NCBI RefSeq assembly: GCF_003258595.1
Contig: NZ_QHHQ01000004.1
Span: forward strand, 62,001-126,000
Origin: Acuticoccus sediminis
GTDB taxonomy: Bacteria; Pseudomonadota; Alphaproteobacteria; Rhizobiales; Amorphaceae
Direction: 5' to 3'
DNA: 64,000 bases
Below are positions 38,695-48,296 of this stretch, piece by piece. Numbering within the stretch: the first letter of the stretch is position 1; each line of letters begins with the position of its first letter. The notes beneath the pieces were generated by a model, which saw only the letters and a program-made list of their open reading frames with translations, was not told the DNA's origin and made no database searches. The translations under genes were made by a program, and so were the position numbers.

Positions 38695-38908
38695 TAGCGC
38701 GTCCATCGGTGGGACGCTAGGCCGGAGTGCCGGATGCATCAGGGACTTGCACCCGGCAACGCCGACGCCTTAGGTCTGAAGAAAATTGCCGGGTCCCCGA
38801 ACCGGCCCTTGAGGAGAGACGCCTTGACGGACTGCGCCCACCCCCATCCGACCCGCCCGGTGCGCCGGCGCGGCGGCCCCGCCCTCGCGATGGCGAAGGG
38901 CGCATAGG

Positions 38909-40063
38909 ATGTATCCGCTCGAAGGCATCAAGGTCCTGGACCTTTCGCGCGTCCTCGCCGGCCCCTCCTCCACGCAGACGCTCGCCGACCTCGGCGCCGA
39001 GGTCTGGAAGATCGAGGCGCCCGGCGCTGGCGACGACACGCGCGGCTGGATGCCGCCGCAGATCGGCGGCGAATCCACCTACTTCATGGCCGCCAACCGC
39101 TCGAAGAAGTCGGTGACCGTCGACCTCAAGAGCCCCGAGGGCCTCGCCTCGATCCTCGCCCTCGCCGCGCAGGCGGACGTGCTGGTCGAGAACTTCCGCC
39201 TCGGCGCGCTCGACCGGATGGGCATCGGCTACGAGGCGATCCACAAGGTCAACCCGCGGATCATCTACACGTCCATCTCCGGCTACGGCCGCACCGGGCC
39301 GCGCGCGGCCGAACCCGGCTACGACTTCGTGATCCAGGCCGAGAGCGGCCTGATGTCGATCACCGGCGAGCCGGACGGCAGCCCGATGAAGCTCGGCGTC
39401 GCGATCACCGACCTCGTCGCCGGCATGAACGCAGTGCAGGGCATCCTGGCGGCGCTGATCGCGCGGGAGCGGACCGGCCGCGGCCAGCACATCGACATCT
39501 CGCTGTTCGACTGCGCGGTGGCCGCCCTCGCCAACGTCGCGACCGGGCACCTCCAGACCGGCGGCGGCTTCCAGCGCTTCGGCAATGCGCACCCGACGGT
39601 GGTGCCCTACCAGACCTTCGACACGGCGGACGGCTCGCTGTGCCTCGCGGTGGGCAACGACGGCCAGTTCCGCAAGCTGTGCACGATGGTGATCGACCGG
39701 CCGGACATGGCCGAGGACGAGCGCTTCATCAGGAACCGCGAGCGGGTGCTGAACCGGCGCGACCTGATCCCGCCGCTGGCCGCGATCTTCACGACGAAGC
39801 CTACGGCGGAGTGGATCGCGCGGCTCAAGACGGCCGGTGTCCCCTGCGGCGAGGTCCGCTCGGTGGAGCAGGTGTTCGACGCACCGGAGATCGCCGCGCG
39901 CAACGTGGTGCTGGAGATCCCCGACGCCAAGCACGGCACGCTGCGCCTCGTCGCCTCGCCGCTGCGCCTGTCCGACACGCCGCCGCGGACCCCGGTCGCC
40001 CCGCCCCGCCTCGGCGAGCACACCGAAGAGGTCCTGTCGCGCTACGCGAAGGTCCCCGGCTGA
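38909..40063 (+). CDS. CaiB/BaiF (family III) CoA-transferase
   Basis: A 384-residue family III CoA-transferase. It begins PLEGIKVLDLSRVLAGPSSTQTLADLGAEVWKIE and contains NRSKKSVTVDLKSPEG and SGYGRTGPRAAEPGYDFVIQAESG, where the motif usually places the active Asp (GYD). The C-terminal LGEHTEEVL is standard. Closest types are succinyl-CoA:dicarboxylate CoA-transferases. It probably activates a carboxylic acid using a CoA ester donor. A five-codon open frame (ATG at 38891) ends one base before its start. Confidence 0.88.
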   Translation: MYPLEGIKVLDLSRVLAGPSSTQTLADLGAEVWKIEAPGAGDDTRGWMPPQIGGESTYFMAANRSKKSVTVDLKSPEGLASILALAAQADVLVENFRLGALDRMGIGYEAIHKVNPRIIYTSISGYGRTGPRAAEPGYDFVIQAESGLMSITGEPDGSPMKLGVAITDLVAGMNAVQGILAALIARERTGRGQHIDISLFDCAVAALANVATGHLQTGGGFQRFGNAHPTVVPYQTFDTADGSLCLAVGNDGQFRKLCTMVIDRPDMAEDERFIRNRERVLNRRDLIPPLAAIFTTKPTAEWIARLKTAGVPCGEVRSVEQVFDAPEIAARNVVLEIPDAKHGTLRLVASPLRLSDTPPRTPVAPPRLGEHTEEVLSRYAKVPG

Positions 40064-40184
40064 CCCGCCCGCGAGGCGGGAGCCTCGCCCCGCTTCGCGG
40101 AATCTCCTCCGGCAAGGACCGGAACCGGCGTTCGGTTCCGGATGGCGGGGTCCCGCGCGGTCGGCGGGCCTGAAACGCCCGCCG
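40064..40184. terminator. Three consecutive hairpins between convergent CaiB-like and TRAP genes
   Basis: Hairpins are CCCGCC/GGCGGG (40064-40080), CCGGAACCG/CGGTTCCGG (40119-40141) and CGGCGGGC/GCCCGCCG (40162-40184). None has a T-run. They lie directly after the CaiB-like stop and probably separate the convergent units. The rest of the 266-base gap holds nothing else recognisable. Confidence 0.5.
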
Positions 40185-40329
40185 GTCCGATGCGCCTGAC
40201 GCCGATCCATTGAGGTGCATGCCCTCGAACGGGCATCGATCGGCGCCGCAGGGCGGAGCGCGAGGGGCCGAGCCCCCCGCACTTTCGCGGCAGGGCGCCG
40301 CTCGTCGCAGCGGCCACTCCCGTCGCCCG

Positions 40330-41736
40330 CTACCGCATCAGGTCCGGCAACCAGGTGATGATCTGCGGGAACATGATGAGGAGGATCAGCGTCAGGATGT
40401 CCGCGACGAAGAACAGCGCGACGCCGCGGAAGACGTCCGACAGGGCGATATCCGGCCGGACGCCGGCGACGACGAAGCAGTTGAGGCCGATGGGCGGCGT
40501 GATGAGGCAGACCTCCGCCATCTTCACCACGATGATGCCGAACCAGATCGAGGCCTGACCGCCGGAGAGGCCGAAGGCGGAGTCCGCCGCAAGCACGTCC
40601 GGCCCGCCGTTGAGAGCCATCATCGCCGGATAGACGACCGGAAGCGTCAGGAGCAGAAGCCCGATCGCGTCCATGAACATCCCCAGCACCACGTAGCCCA
40701 TGAGGATGCAGGCGAGGATCACGTAGGGATCGGTGTCGAACCCGAGGATCCAGTTGGCGAAGGCCTCCGGCAGGCCGGAGAAGCCCAGGAAGCGCCCGAA
40801 GATCAGGACGCCCCAGATCAGCGAGAAGATCATCACCACCAGCTTGGACGTCTCCATCAGGGCGTCCTTCAGGTGCTTGATGCGCATCCCGTTGATGACG
40901 GCGACCACCAGCACCACGAACGCGCCGAGCGCGCCGGCTTCCGTCGGTGTCGCCCAGCCGCCGTAGATCGCCGTGATGATGATGAGGACGACCGCGACGA
41001 TGGGGATGAGACCCCAGGTGGAGCGGATCCGCTCGCCCCAGGTGAAGCCGCGCACCGGCGGGCCGATCCCCTCGTGTGTCGCCGACCACACGACGATGAT
41101 GATCGCGTAGATCACCGCCGAGAAGATCCCCGGCAGGAAGCCCGCCAGCAGCAGCGCGCCGACCGATTCCTCGACGATGATCGCGTAGATCACGAGGATC
41201 GCCGACGGCGGGATCAGCGAGGCGAGCGTGCCGCCGGCGGCGACGACGCCGGCCGCGAGGCGCTTGTCGTACTTCGCCGCCAGCATCTCCGGAATGGCGA
41301 CGCGGGAGAAGACCGCCGCCGTCGCCACCGACGCGCCGGAGACCGCCGCGAAGCCGGCCGCGGCGAAGACCGAGGCGACGGCGAGGCCGCCCGGCACCCA
41401 GCCGATCCACACCTTGGCGGCATGGAAGAGGCTCTTCGTCATCCCGGCGTGGAAGGCGAGATAGCCGATCAGGATGAACATCGGCAGCAGTCCCAGCACG
41501 AAGCTGACGGACTTCGAATACGGGATCTGCCCGACCATCGCCGCGGCCGGGCCCCAGCCGATCAGCTCGACGAGGCCGACGAGCCCGGCGATGCCCGCGG
41601 CGAACACCACCCGCACGCCGCAGACGACGAGAATCATCAGCAGGATCATGCAGTAGACACCGACCAGCGTCGGGTCCTGGTAGCCGATGCCGAAGATCGC
41701 GTTCGGCTGGCCCTCGATGAGCGCGGTGAAGTTCAT
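40330..41736 (-). CDS. TRAP transporter 2 large permease (DctM family)
   Basis: A 468-residue polytopic transporter. Motifs: QIPYSKSVSFVLGLLPMFILIGYLAFHAGM, AAGFAAVSGASVATAAVF, AAGGTLASLIPPSAILVIYAI, TPTEAGALGAFVVLVV, and VKMAEVCLITPPIGLNCFVVAG. It is longer than DctM of transporter 1 and from a different subfamily. It overlaps dctQ by 4 bases (ATGA). It probably imports a carboxylate used by the downstream dehydrogenase and aldolase. Confidence 0.93.
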   Translation of the reverse strand: MNFTALIEGQPNAIFGIGYQDPTLVGVYCMILLMILVVCGVRVVFAAGIAGLVGLVELIGWGPAAAMVGQIPYSKSVSFVLGLLPMFILIGYLAFHAGMTKSLFHAAKVWIGWVPGGLAVASVFAAAGFAAVSGASVATAAVFSRVAIPEMLAAKYDKRLAAGVVAAGGTLASLIPPSAILVIYAIIVEESVGALLLAGFLPGIFSAVIYAIIIVVWSATHEGIGPPVRGFTWGERIRSTWGLIPIVAVVLIIITAIYGGWATPTEAGALGAFVVLVVAVINGMRIKHLKDALMETSKLVVMIFSLIWGVLIFGRFLGFSGLPEAFANWILGFDTDPYVILACILMGYVVLGMFMDAIGLLLLTLPVVYPAMMALNGGPDVLAADSAFGLSGGQASIWFGIIVVKMAEVCLITPPIGLNCFVVAGVRPDIALSDVFRGVALFFVADILTLILLIMFPQIITWLPDLMR

Positions 41737-42353
41737 CGGGCGTCCTCCTGGTGCTCGCGGAGGCTCTCCACCTCGTGCGCGGCCTCCTCCGCGGGCGTCA
41801 TCACCTTGGGGACGGCGACGGGCTCGGCGTCGGGCCAGATGACGAGGCGCAGGAAGCCGACGACCTCCAGCGCGAGGCGCATCGCCCAGATCGTGAAGGC
41901 GATGGGCACGCAGAGCTTGGCCGGCCAGGTGGGGATGTCGGCGTCAGGGGTGGTGTCGCCGATGGTGTAGGCGTTCAGGAAGAAGTCCCAGCTATAGCGG
42001 ATGAGGACGAGAACCAGCAGGAATCCCGCGAACGTCGCCAGCGCCTCCACGAGGTAGCGCGGCCGTCCGGTGAAGCGGTCGATGACGATGTCCATGCGGA
42101 TATGGGCCGCGAGGCGCTGGGCGTAGGCCGCGCCGAGGAAGGCGAAGATCGCGATGGAGAGCTCCGTCACGTCGAGCGCGCCGGGGATGGGCGAGCCGGA
42201 CAGGCGGGCGACGATCCCCGCCACCGTGACGATCATGACGAGGAAGATCGTGACGGCGGCGAGGATGTTGAGGAGATCCTCGAGCTTGGCGAGGGCACGG
42301 TCGAGGGGGCCGAGGGGCGAGCCTCGACCTGCGGGCATGTCGGTGGATGTCAT
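41733..42353 (-). CDS. TRAP transporter 2 small permease (DctQ family)
   Basis: A 206-residue DctQ-like protein with four membrane helices and an acidic C-terminal tail. Features are LEDLLNILAAVTIFLVMIVTVAGIVARL, ALDVTELSIAIFAFLGAAYAQRLAAHIRMDIVIDRF, the canonical DctQ region. A conserved Pro-rich segment (TPDADIPTWPAKLCVPI) precedes the last helix. It is 98 bases downstream of dctP. Confidence 0.9.
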   Translation of the reverse strand: MTSTDMPAGRGSPLGPLDRALAKLEDLLNILAAVTIFLVMIVTVAGIVARLSGSPIPGALDVTELSIAIFAFLGAAYAQRLAAHIRMDIVIDRFTGRPRYLVEALATFAGFLLVLVLIRYSWDFFLNAYTIGDTTPDADIPTWPAKLCVPIAFTIWAMRLALEVVGFLRLVIWPDAEPVAVPKVMTPAEEAAHEVESLREHQEDAR

Positions 42354-42451
42354 TCACGAGCGCCGGTTGCGGGCGGATCGCCCGGGGCCAGGGGTCCGAC
42401 GTGCGGCGCGCGCGTGCGCCGCACGTCGTTCGGATCCGGTGCGGGAAGCGG

Positions 42452-43495
42452 TCAGCTTCCCTTCTGGCCGGCGAGCTCGAGCGTCAGGTCGAGGACGGCC
42501 TGGGCGTCGAACTGATCCTTGTTGGCCTCGACCCACTCATGCCAGACGGGTTCGCCCGCGGCCTCGCGGAAGGCGGCGAGCTGCTCGTCGGTGTAGGTGA
42601 TCTCCTCGAGGCGCTCCTGGAAGCGCGGCAGGAACTTGGCGTCCGCCTCGTCGTAGGCCTTGCGGTAGACCTCGAGAAGCTCCGGCTGGATTTCGGCGAG
42701 GAGGTCCTTGTACTGCTGCGGCAGCGCGTCGTAGGCGTTCTTGTTGATGACGATCGGGCAGTCGGACGTGCCGGGCGAGAGGTTGGCGGTGAACCAGTCG
42801 GCGACCTCGTCCAGCTTGTAGGACGCGTGGGCGTACGTATACGGCAGGAAGACCGCGTCGACGGTGCCGCGCTGCAGGGCGGTGTAGGTCTCGGTCGCCG
42901 GCATGGTCTGCTCGACGGCGCCGAGCTTGGCCATCGCGTCGCCGATGCCGCCGCCGGCGCGCACGCGCATTCCCTTGAAGTCCGTTGGGTCCTTCGGCGC
43001 CGGGCCACGGCCGAGGGCGTTGTACTGCGGCAGGTTGGTCGACGCGTAGTAGAGCGCGTTCCACTGCGCCATCTCGTCCTTGAGGATGTCGTTCTCGTAG
43101 AGGCCGGCGCGCACGCGGGCCATGTCGTCGTACGAGGACACCGGCAGGAACGGCATGGTGGTGACCATCAGCGCCGGGTTCTTGCCGGGGTGGTAGAAGT
43201 TGCAGAAGGTGGCGATCTCGAAGGCGTTCGCCTTCAGTCCGTCGAGGTTCTCCTTCGCCTTGGAGAGCTGCTCGCCGTAGAAGACGCGCATCTGCCACTT
43301 GCCGCCGGTCGCTTCCTTGACGCGTTCGGCCATGTGCTCGAGGCCGGCGGTGAAGGCGCGCGGGTTGCCCCAGGTGGAAACCTTCCAGAACAGGGACGGG
43401 CCGTCGACGGTCTGCGCGTTCGCGCTCGACACGCCGACCGACAGGGCAACGCCCAGCGCGAGTGCGGCCGCTCGGCTCCCGAGTCTTGCGGTCAT
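42452..43495 (-). CDS. TRAP transporter 2 periplasmic solute-binding protein (DctP family)
   Basis: A 347-residue DctP-type protein. Signal peptide ends near SSANA|QTVDG (residue 27). Motifs: WGNPRAFTAGLEHMAERVKEATGGKWQMRVFYGEQLSKAKENLDGLKAN, then DFKGMRVRAGGGIGDAMAKLGAVEQTMPATETYTALQRGTVDA, with the ligand Arg. It differs from the binding protein of transporter 1 in the ligand region (GGGIGD). It leads the transporter genes; the FAD-linked dehydrogenase lies 110 bases upstream on the same strand. Confidence 0.92.
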   Translation of the reverse strand: MTARLGSRAAALALGVALSVGVSSANAQTVDGPSLFWKVSTWGNPRAFTAGLEHMAERVKEATGGKWQMRVFYGEQLSKAKENLDGLKANAFEIATFCNFYHPGKNPALMVTTMPFLPVSSYDDMARVRAGLYENDILKDEMAQWNALYYASTNLPQYNALGRGPAPKDPTDFKGMRVRAGGGIGDAMAKLGAVEQTMPATETYTALQRGTVDAVFLPYTYAHASYKLDEVADWFTANLSPGTSDCPIVINKNAYDALPQQYKDLLAEIQPELLEVYRKAYDEADAKFLPRFQERLEEITYTDEQLAAFREAAGEPVWHEWVEANKDQFDAQAVLDLTLELAGQKGS

Positions 43496-43605
43496 GATAT
43501 TCCTCCCAAATCCGCGGACTGTTTCGTCTCACGTGGTTCGATCGGCCGTTAGTCGGCCGTTGAACCGATCGTGCGTCGTCCGGGGGAAGGAATCAAGGGA
43601 GGCCG

Positions 43606-45030
43606 TCAGTCGGGCAAAACCTTTCCGGGATTGAGGATTCCTTTGGGATCGAACGCCTTCTTCAGCGTGCGCATCAGCTTAAGCTCGATGGGGGAGCGGG
43701 CGCGCAGCAGTTCGTCTCGGCGCAATCGTCCGACACCATGCTCGGCCGTGATGGAACCGCGGTACTTCATGACGATGTCGTGGACGATGCGGTTGACGGC
43801 GTCGGTCTCGGCCTTCCACGCGGCGTCGGTCCAGTCCTCGGGACGGATCGGGTTGTAGTGCAGGTTGCCGTCGCCGGCGTGGCCGAAGGTGCACTGGCGG
43901 ATGCCGGGATAGACGGCCCTGAGCGCCGCGTCCGCCTCGGCCACGAACGCGTCGATCGAGGAGACGGGCACCGAGACGTCGTGCTTCACGCCGGCGCCGA
44001 TGCGCTGCTGGATCTCGGCCTGCTCCTCGCGGATGCGCCAGAGCGCGGCGGCCTGGGCCTCTGACGAGGCGATGACCGCGTCGGTGATGAGCCCGTCCTC
44101 CAGAACCGCGCCGAGGGCGGCCTCGACGCGTTCGGAGAGCGGCGGCTCGCTCTCCGGCCCGTCGGCCTGCAGGAGGACGCGCCAGCCCGCGCCGGGGAGC
44201 GGGTCGGCGTGACCCATGGCCTGGTTCGCGAAGATGAACGTGTTCTCGTTCATCAGCTCGAACGCCGACAGCAGCTCGCCAAGGGAGCCGCGCAGACGCG
44301 CCAGCAGCTCCACCGCCGCCGTCGGCGAGGGGACCGCGACGAGGGCGACGGCGCGGTCCACAGGACGCGGGAAGAGGCGCAGCGTGGCGGCGGTGATGAT
44401 GCCGAGCGTCCCCTCCGAGCCGATGAAGATCTGCTTCATGTCGTAGCCGGCGTTGTCCTTGCGCAGGCCGCGGATGCCGTCCCAGATCTCCCCGTCCGCG
44501 GTGACGACCTCGAGGCCGAGGCACAGGGCGCGGGCGTTGCCATAGCGCAGGACCTGCACGCCGCCCGCGTTGGTGGCGAGGTTGCCGCCGATCTGGCAGG
44601 TGCCCTCCGCCGCGAGGGACAGCGGGAACAGGCGGTTCACCTCGGCCGCCTGCTGCTGCACCTCGAGGAGCGTGACGCCGGCCTCCACGGTGATCGTGTC
44701 GTTGAGGGGATCGACCTCCCGGACCTTGCGCATGCGCGACATCGAGAGGACGACCTCGTCGCCGCTGATGCGCGGCTGGCCGCCGCCGGTGAGGCCCGTG
44801 TTGCCGCCCTGCGGGACGAGGAGCGTCCCCGTCTCGGCGCAGATCCGGACGATGTCGGCAACCTTCTGCGTGGTATCGGGGCGCAGGACCAGGGGCGTCT
44901 TGCCGACCCAGTTGTCCCGCCACGAGACGGAATAGGGCTCGGTGTCGGCGCCTTCGAGCCAGCCGCCGGGGCCCGCGGCCTCCTTGAGGCGGTTCAGGAC
45001 ATCGAGGGTGACGGGGGCGTGGATGTTCAT
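43606..45030 (-). CDS. FAD-linked 2-hydroxyacid dehydrogenase (GlcD/D-2-hydroxyglutarate dehydrogenase-like)
   Basis: A 474-residue VAO-fold flavoprotein. The FAD-binding half has LLVPQGGNTGLTGGGQP, CQIGGNLATNAGGVQVLRYG and IFIGSEGTLGIITAATLRLF; the substrate half has FGHAGDGNLHYNPI (metal-binding His) and ITAEHGVGRLRRDEL. This is the arrangement of D-2-hydroxyglutarate/D-lactate dehydrogenases. It oxidises a D-2-hydroxyacid to a 2-oxoacid. ATG 45030 overlaps the RraA-like stop by 4 bases, coupling the two steps. Confidence 0.9.
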   Translation of the reverse strand: MNIHAPVTLDVLNRLKEAAGPGGWLEGADTEPYSVSWRDNWVGKTPLVLRPDTTQKVADIVRICAETGTLLVPQGGNTGLTGGGQPRISGDEVVLSMSRMRKVREVDPLNDTITVEAGVTLLEVQQQAAEVNRLFPLSLAAEGTCQIGGNLATNAGGVQVLRYGNARALCLGLEVVTADGEIWDGIRGLRKDNAGYDMKQIFIGSEGTLGIITAATLRLFPRPVDRAVALVAVPSPTAAVELLARLRGSLGELLSAFELMNENTFIFANQAMGHADPLPGAGWRVLLQADGPESEPPLSERVEAALGAVLEDGLITDAVIASSEAQAAALWRIREEQAEIQQRIGAGVKHDVSVPVSSIDAFVAEADAALRAVYPGIRQCTFGHAGDGNLHYNPIRPEDWTDAAWKAETDAVNRIVHDIVMKYRGSITAEHGVGRLRRDELLRARSPIELKLMRTLKKAFDPKGILNPGKVLPD

Positions 45031-45680
45031 ATCTTGGCGAATTTCTTCAAGGCGTCGCGAAAGGACAGTCCGGCTTTCAGTTCCATCATGGCGCGCGCGT
45101 CGTCCGCCGCATAGCCGGTGGCGAGACGGGCGATCTCGGCCGCCTCCGCCGCCGGCAGGACGACGACGCCCGAGCCGTCCGCGACAATGACATCGCCGGG
45201 CGCGACATGCACCCCGCCCGCCACGACCGGCTCGCCGATCGCCTCGACCTTGAGGCGCGTCTTGCCCGGCGTCGGGACGACATGGCGGGAGAAGACGGGA
45301 AAGCCGAACTCCAGGATCTCCTCCCGGTCGCGCACGCCGCCGTCGACGATGAGCCCCTCGATCCCCCGCACCGTCGCCGCGTAGGAGGCCATGCCGCCCC
45401 AGGTGGAGACGGGTGCGCCGCCGTTGGCGACGACGATGACGTCGCCCGGACCGGCGATGTCGAGGAAGTCGCCGACACGGAAGTCGGACACGGGGAAGGA
45501 GCCGAACGGGCCAGTGGTCTCGCGCACGGTGATGGCGCGGCCGACGCACCTGAGGCCCGGCCCCACGCCCTGGATCTCCGGCGCCATGACGCCGCCGGCC
45601 CCGACGACGTCGATCGCGTTCGCGAGCGTCGGCGTCGCGAGTTCGCGCAGCGCCTCGAGGACCTCGTCGGAAACGCTCAT
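45027..45680 (-). CDS. RraA-family aldolase (4-hydroxy-4-methyl-2-oxoglutarate aldolase-like)
   Basis: A 217-residue RraA/HMG-aldolase fold protein. GVGPGLRCVGRAITVR, PGDVIVVANGGAPVSTWGG, and IVDGGVRDREEI (Arg117 and Asp118, the catalytic/metal pair) are visible. Members cleave 4-hydroxy-4-methyl-2-oxoglutarate or similar to pyruvate plus a 2-oxoacid, and decarboxylate oxaloacetate; others regulate RNase E. Tight coupling (4-base overlaps on both sides) with a dehydrogenase and a 2-oxoacid dehydrogenase-like E1 favours the metabolic role. Confidence 0.88.
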   Translation of the reverse strand: MSVSDEVLEALRELATPTLANAIDVVGAGGVMAPEIQGVGPGLRCVGRAITVRETTGPFGSFPVSDFRVGDFLDIAGPGDVIVVANGGAPVSTWGGMASYAATVRGIEGLIVDGGVRDREEILEFGFPVFSRHVVPTPGKTRLKVEAIGEPVVAGGVHVAPGDVIVADGSGVVVLPAAEAAEIARLATGYAADDARAMMELKAGLSFRDALKKFAKI

Positions 45681-48166
45681 TCCGCGGCCTCCCGCGCGCC
45701 GGACGCACCGAGGTCGAGCGCGGCGGCGAGGAGGCGCTCTTCCTCCGCGGCGTGCCAGGCGCCCCAGCCGACGGCGGGCGACGCGGCGGCGGGGCGGCAG
45801 ATCCCCGGGACGCGCCGGCCTGCCGCGGCCTCCAGCCTGCGGTCCGCGTAGGCGAATGCACCGAGGTTCTCCGGCTCTTCCTGCACCCAGACGACCTCCG
45901 CCGCGGGCCAGCGGGCAAGCGCTGCGGCAAGCTCCGCGGCCGGGAATGGATAGAGCTGCTCCAGTCGCACGATCGCCACCTCCCCTTCCTGCCCCCTCGC
46001 CTTGCGCGCTTCGGCGAGCGTCAGCGCGACCTTGCCGGCGCAGACGACGACGCGGGCGGGCGCGGCGACGTCCTCGGCGATGACGGGCTCGAACTGCGTT
46101 CCGGGGCCGAATGCGTCGAGCGCGCTGACGCAGCCGGCGGCGCGCAGCATCTTCTTCGGCGTCATCAGGACCAGCGGCTTGCGCCAGGGCCATGCGAGCT
46201 GGCGGCGCAGGATGTGGAAGAGCCCCGCCGGCGTCGTCGGCGAGGCGACGACGATGTTGCCGCGGGCGCAGCGGGCGAGCACCCGCTCCAGATGGCCGGT
46301 CGAGTGGTCCGGACCGCCGCCGTCCCAGCCGTGCGGGAGCATCATGACGAGGGGCGAGCGGAAGAGCCAGCGGTCCTCGCCGCCGGTGACGTACTGGTCG
46401 AACATCGGCTGGCACACGTTGAGGAAATCGCCGAACTGCGCCTCCCAGACGGTGAGCGCATCGGGCCGCGCCACCGAGAGGCCGTACTCGAACCCGAGGG
46501 CGGCGTTCTCGATCAGCGGCGAGTTGAGCACCTCCGCCTCGCCGAAGCGCGCGAGCACGCTCTCGGTCCGCCCGTCCCTCTGGTCGGCGAGGATGAGGTG
46601 GCGCTGGGCGAAGGCACCGCGCGCGGTGTCCTGGCCGGAGAGGCGGACCGGGTGGCCGTCGGCGAGGAGCGTCGCGAAGGCGAGCGCTTCGGCCGTCGCC
46701 CAGTCGACCGGGCGCTCCCCGCTCGCCATGTCGACCCGGCGCTCGAGGAACTGGGTGACGCGCGGGTGAAGCGCGAAGCCCTCCGGCGCAGCGGTGAGAC
46801 GCACGATGAGCTCGGCGAGGGTCTCGCGCGCGACCCCGGTGGTGACGGGCCCGGCCATCCGCGCCTCGATGTCGGCGGACAGACCCGATGCGTCGCGGGC
46901 GTCGTTGGGGATCGCCGGGGTCGCCTCGAAGGCGGCGTTGAGGGCGAGGCGGAAGGCGGTGAGGTCCGGGCGCGGCGCGCCGGCGGCGACGTAGCGCTCG
47001 GAGACGGGCGGCAGCGCGTCGATGGCCGCCTGCTGGAGCGGCTGGGTGAAGCGCGACTCCTCCATCTCGTTGTGGCCGCGGCGCCTGTAGGTGACGACCT
47101 CGACGACGATATCGGAGCCGAACCGGGCGCGGTAGCGCGCGGCGGCGCGGGCGGCGCGGAGGAGCGCGTCCGGGTCGTCGCCGTTGACGTGCAGGATCGG
47201 CGCCTCGACCAGCTTGGCGATGTCGGCGGACGTGCGCGCGGTCCGGGCCTCCCCGGCGCCGGTGGTGAAGCCGACCTGGTTGTTGAGGACGAGGTGGACG
47301 GTGCCGCCGACGGTGTAGCCCGGCAGGCCGGAGAGCTGCATCAGCTCCATGTTGACGCCCTGCCCCGCGAATGCGGCGTCCGTGTGGAGCATCAGCGGCA
47401 GGACGCCCGCGGCGCCGCCGGCGGCGCCGTGTCCGCGCGCGTAGCCGGTCGCGACCGGAGCGACCACGGAGAGGTGCGACGGGTGCGGGGCGACCCACAC
47501 GCGCACCCCGTCGTCCCGCTCGCCCTCGTAACCGAGGTGGTAGGGCACGTCTGAGAAGGCGCCGACGGTCGGATCGAGGTCCGGCGTCCCCTTCGCCTCG
47601 GCGACGAGCCGGGCGAGCGGCTTGCCGAAGACGAGGCCGAGCTGGGTGAGACGGCCGCGGTGCATCCCGCCGGCCACCACCTCCCCGGCGCCGCCGAAGC
47701 GGATCACCGCGTCGGCCAGCGCGAGGAAGCTCTCGGCGCCCGACATGCCGAAGGTCTTCACGGTCGGGAGGCGCTTCAGCGTCGCCGCCTCGAACGCCTC
47801 CCCCGCGGCGGTGAGGAAGGCGGCGCGGGCGCGGCTCTCGGCCGGCAGCGGCTCGGCGGCCTCTGCCTCCGTCGCCAGCCAGCGGAACCGGGCCTCGTCC
47901 TGGACGTGGCCGAACTCCCAGCCGAGGGTACCGCAGTAGATTGCCGCCAGCCGGTCGGCGAGGTCCTCGAGCGTCGGCCATGCGGCCGGGTCGAGCGTCG
48001 GGGAGAGCTGCGGCGCGGGCGACAGCGGGTCGAGATGAGCCGAGAGCCATCCGCTCCGGCGATAGCGGTCGACGAGGATTTCGGCGGGACCGGGAAGCTG
48101 GGCGCGTACCATCGCCTCGATCGCGCCGGGGTCGCCGGCGGCGAGATGGCTCAGATCCCGCGACAT
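45677..48166 (-). CDS. Divergent 2-oxoglutarate dehydrogenase E1-like ThDP enzyme
   Basis: An 829-residue protein homologous to SucA/E1o but shorter (E1o is usually 930-990). It lacks the N-terminal E2-binding segment of about 70 residues. Retained: HRGRL (His169), YHLG (His210), HPSHL (His231), NNQVGFTT (295-302) and [10 protein letters not shown] near the end. Altered: the ThDP motif reads [10 protein letters not shown] with Thr262 for the first Gly, and HRGRLN has Thr in place of Asn. It probably decarboxylates a 2-oxoacid other than 2-oxoglutarate. No E2 or E3 gene is adjacent. Confidence 0.85.
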   Translation of the reverse strand: MSRDLSHLAAGDPGAIEAMVRAQLPGPAEILVDRYRRSGWLSAHLDPLSPAPQLSPTLDPAAWPTLEDLADRLAAIYCGTLGWEFGHVQDEARFRWLATEAEAAEPLPAESRARAAFLTAAGEAFEAATLKRLPTVKTFGMSGAESFLALADAVIRFGGAGEVVAGGMHRGRLTQLGLVFGKPLARLVAEAKGTPDLDPTVGAFSDVPYHLGYEGERDDGVRVWVAPHPSHLSVVAPVATGYARGHGAAGGAAGVLPLMLHTDAAFAGQGVNMELMQLSGLPGYTVGGTVHLVLNNQVGFTTGAGEARTARTSADIAKLVEAPILHVNGDDPDALLRAARAAARYRARFGSDIVVEVVTYRRRGHNEMEESRFTQPLQQAAIDALPPVSERYVAAGAPRPDLTAFRLALNAAFEATPAIPNDARDASGLSADIEARMAGPVTTGVARETLAELIVRLTAAPEGFALHPRVTQFLERRVDMASGERPVDWATAEALAFATLLADGHPVRLSGQDTARGAFAQRHLILADQRDGRTESVLARFGEAEVLNSPLIENAALGFEYGLSVARPDALTVWEAQFGDFLNVCQPMFDQYVTGGEDRWLFRSPLVMMLPHGWDGGGPDHSTGHLERVLARCARGNIVVASPTTPAGLFHILRRQLAWPWRKPLVLMTPKKMLRAAGCVSALDAFGPGTQFEPVIAEDVAAPARVVVCAGKVALTLAEARKARGQEGEVAIVRLEQLYPFPAAELAAALARWPAAEVVWVQEEPENLGAFAYADRRLEAAAGRRVPGICRPAAASPAVGWGAWHAAEEERLLAAALDLGASGAREAAE

Positions 48167-48259
48167 TGTTGGTCCACCCTGTATTTTCTTTTTTGTTCTC
48201 TGGGCTATCGATGCATCCCGAAGGCAAGCCGGTCAACGCGGATTCGCCCGCGCTATAGG

Positions 48260-48271
48260 TTGTCGCGATAA
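48260..48271. promoter_or_regulatory. Near-palindrome in the divergent E1-like/SDR promoter region
   Basis: TTGTCGCGATAA is palindromic except for one base pair (core TCGCGA). It lies 26 bases before the SDR start and about 94 before the E1-like start, inside the 130-base divergent gap. A T-rich run (TTTTCTTTTTTG) lies near the E1-like start. Candidate operator for both units. Confidence 0.35.
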
Positions 48272-48296
48272 CAGAACGAGATGGATTGGAGCCGGA

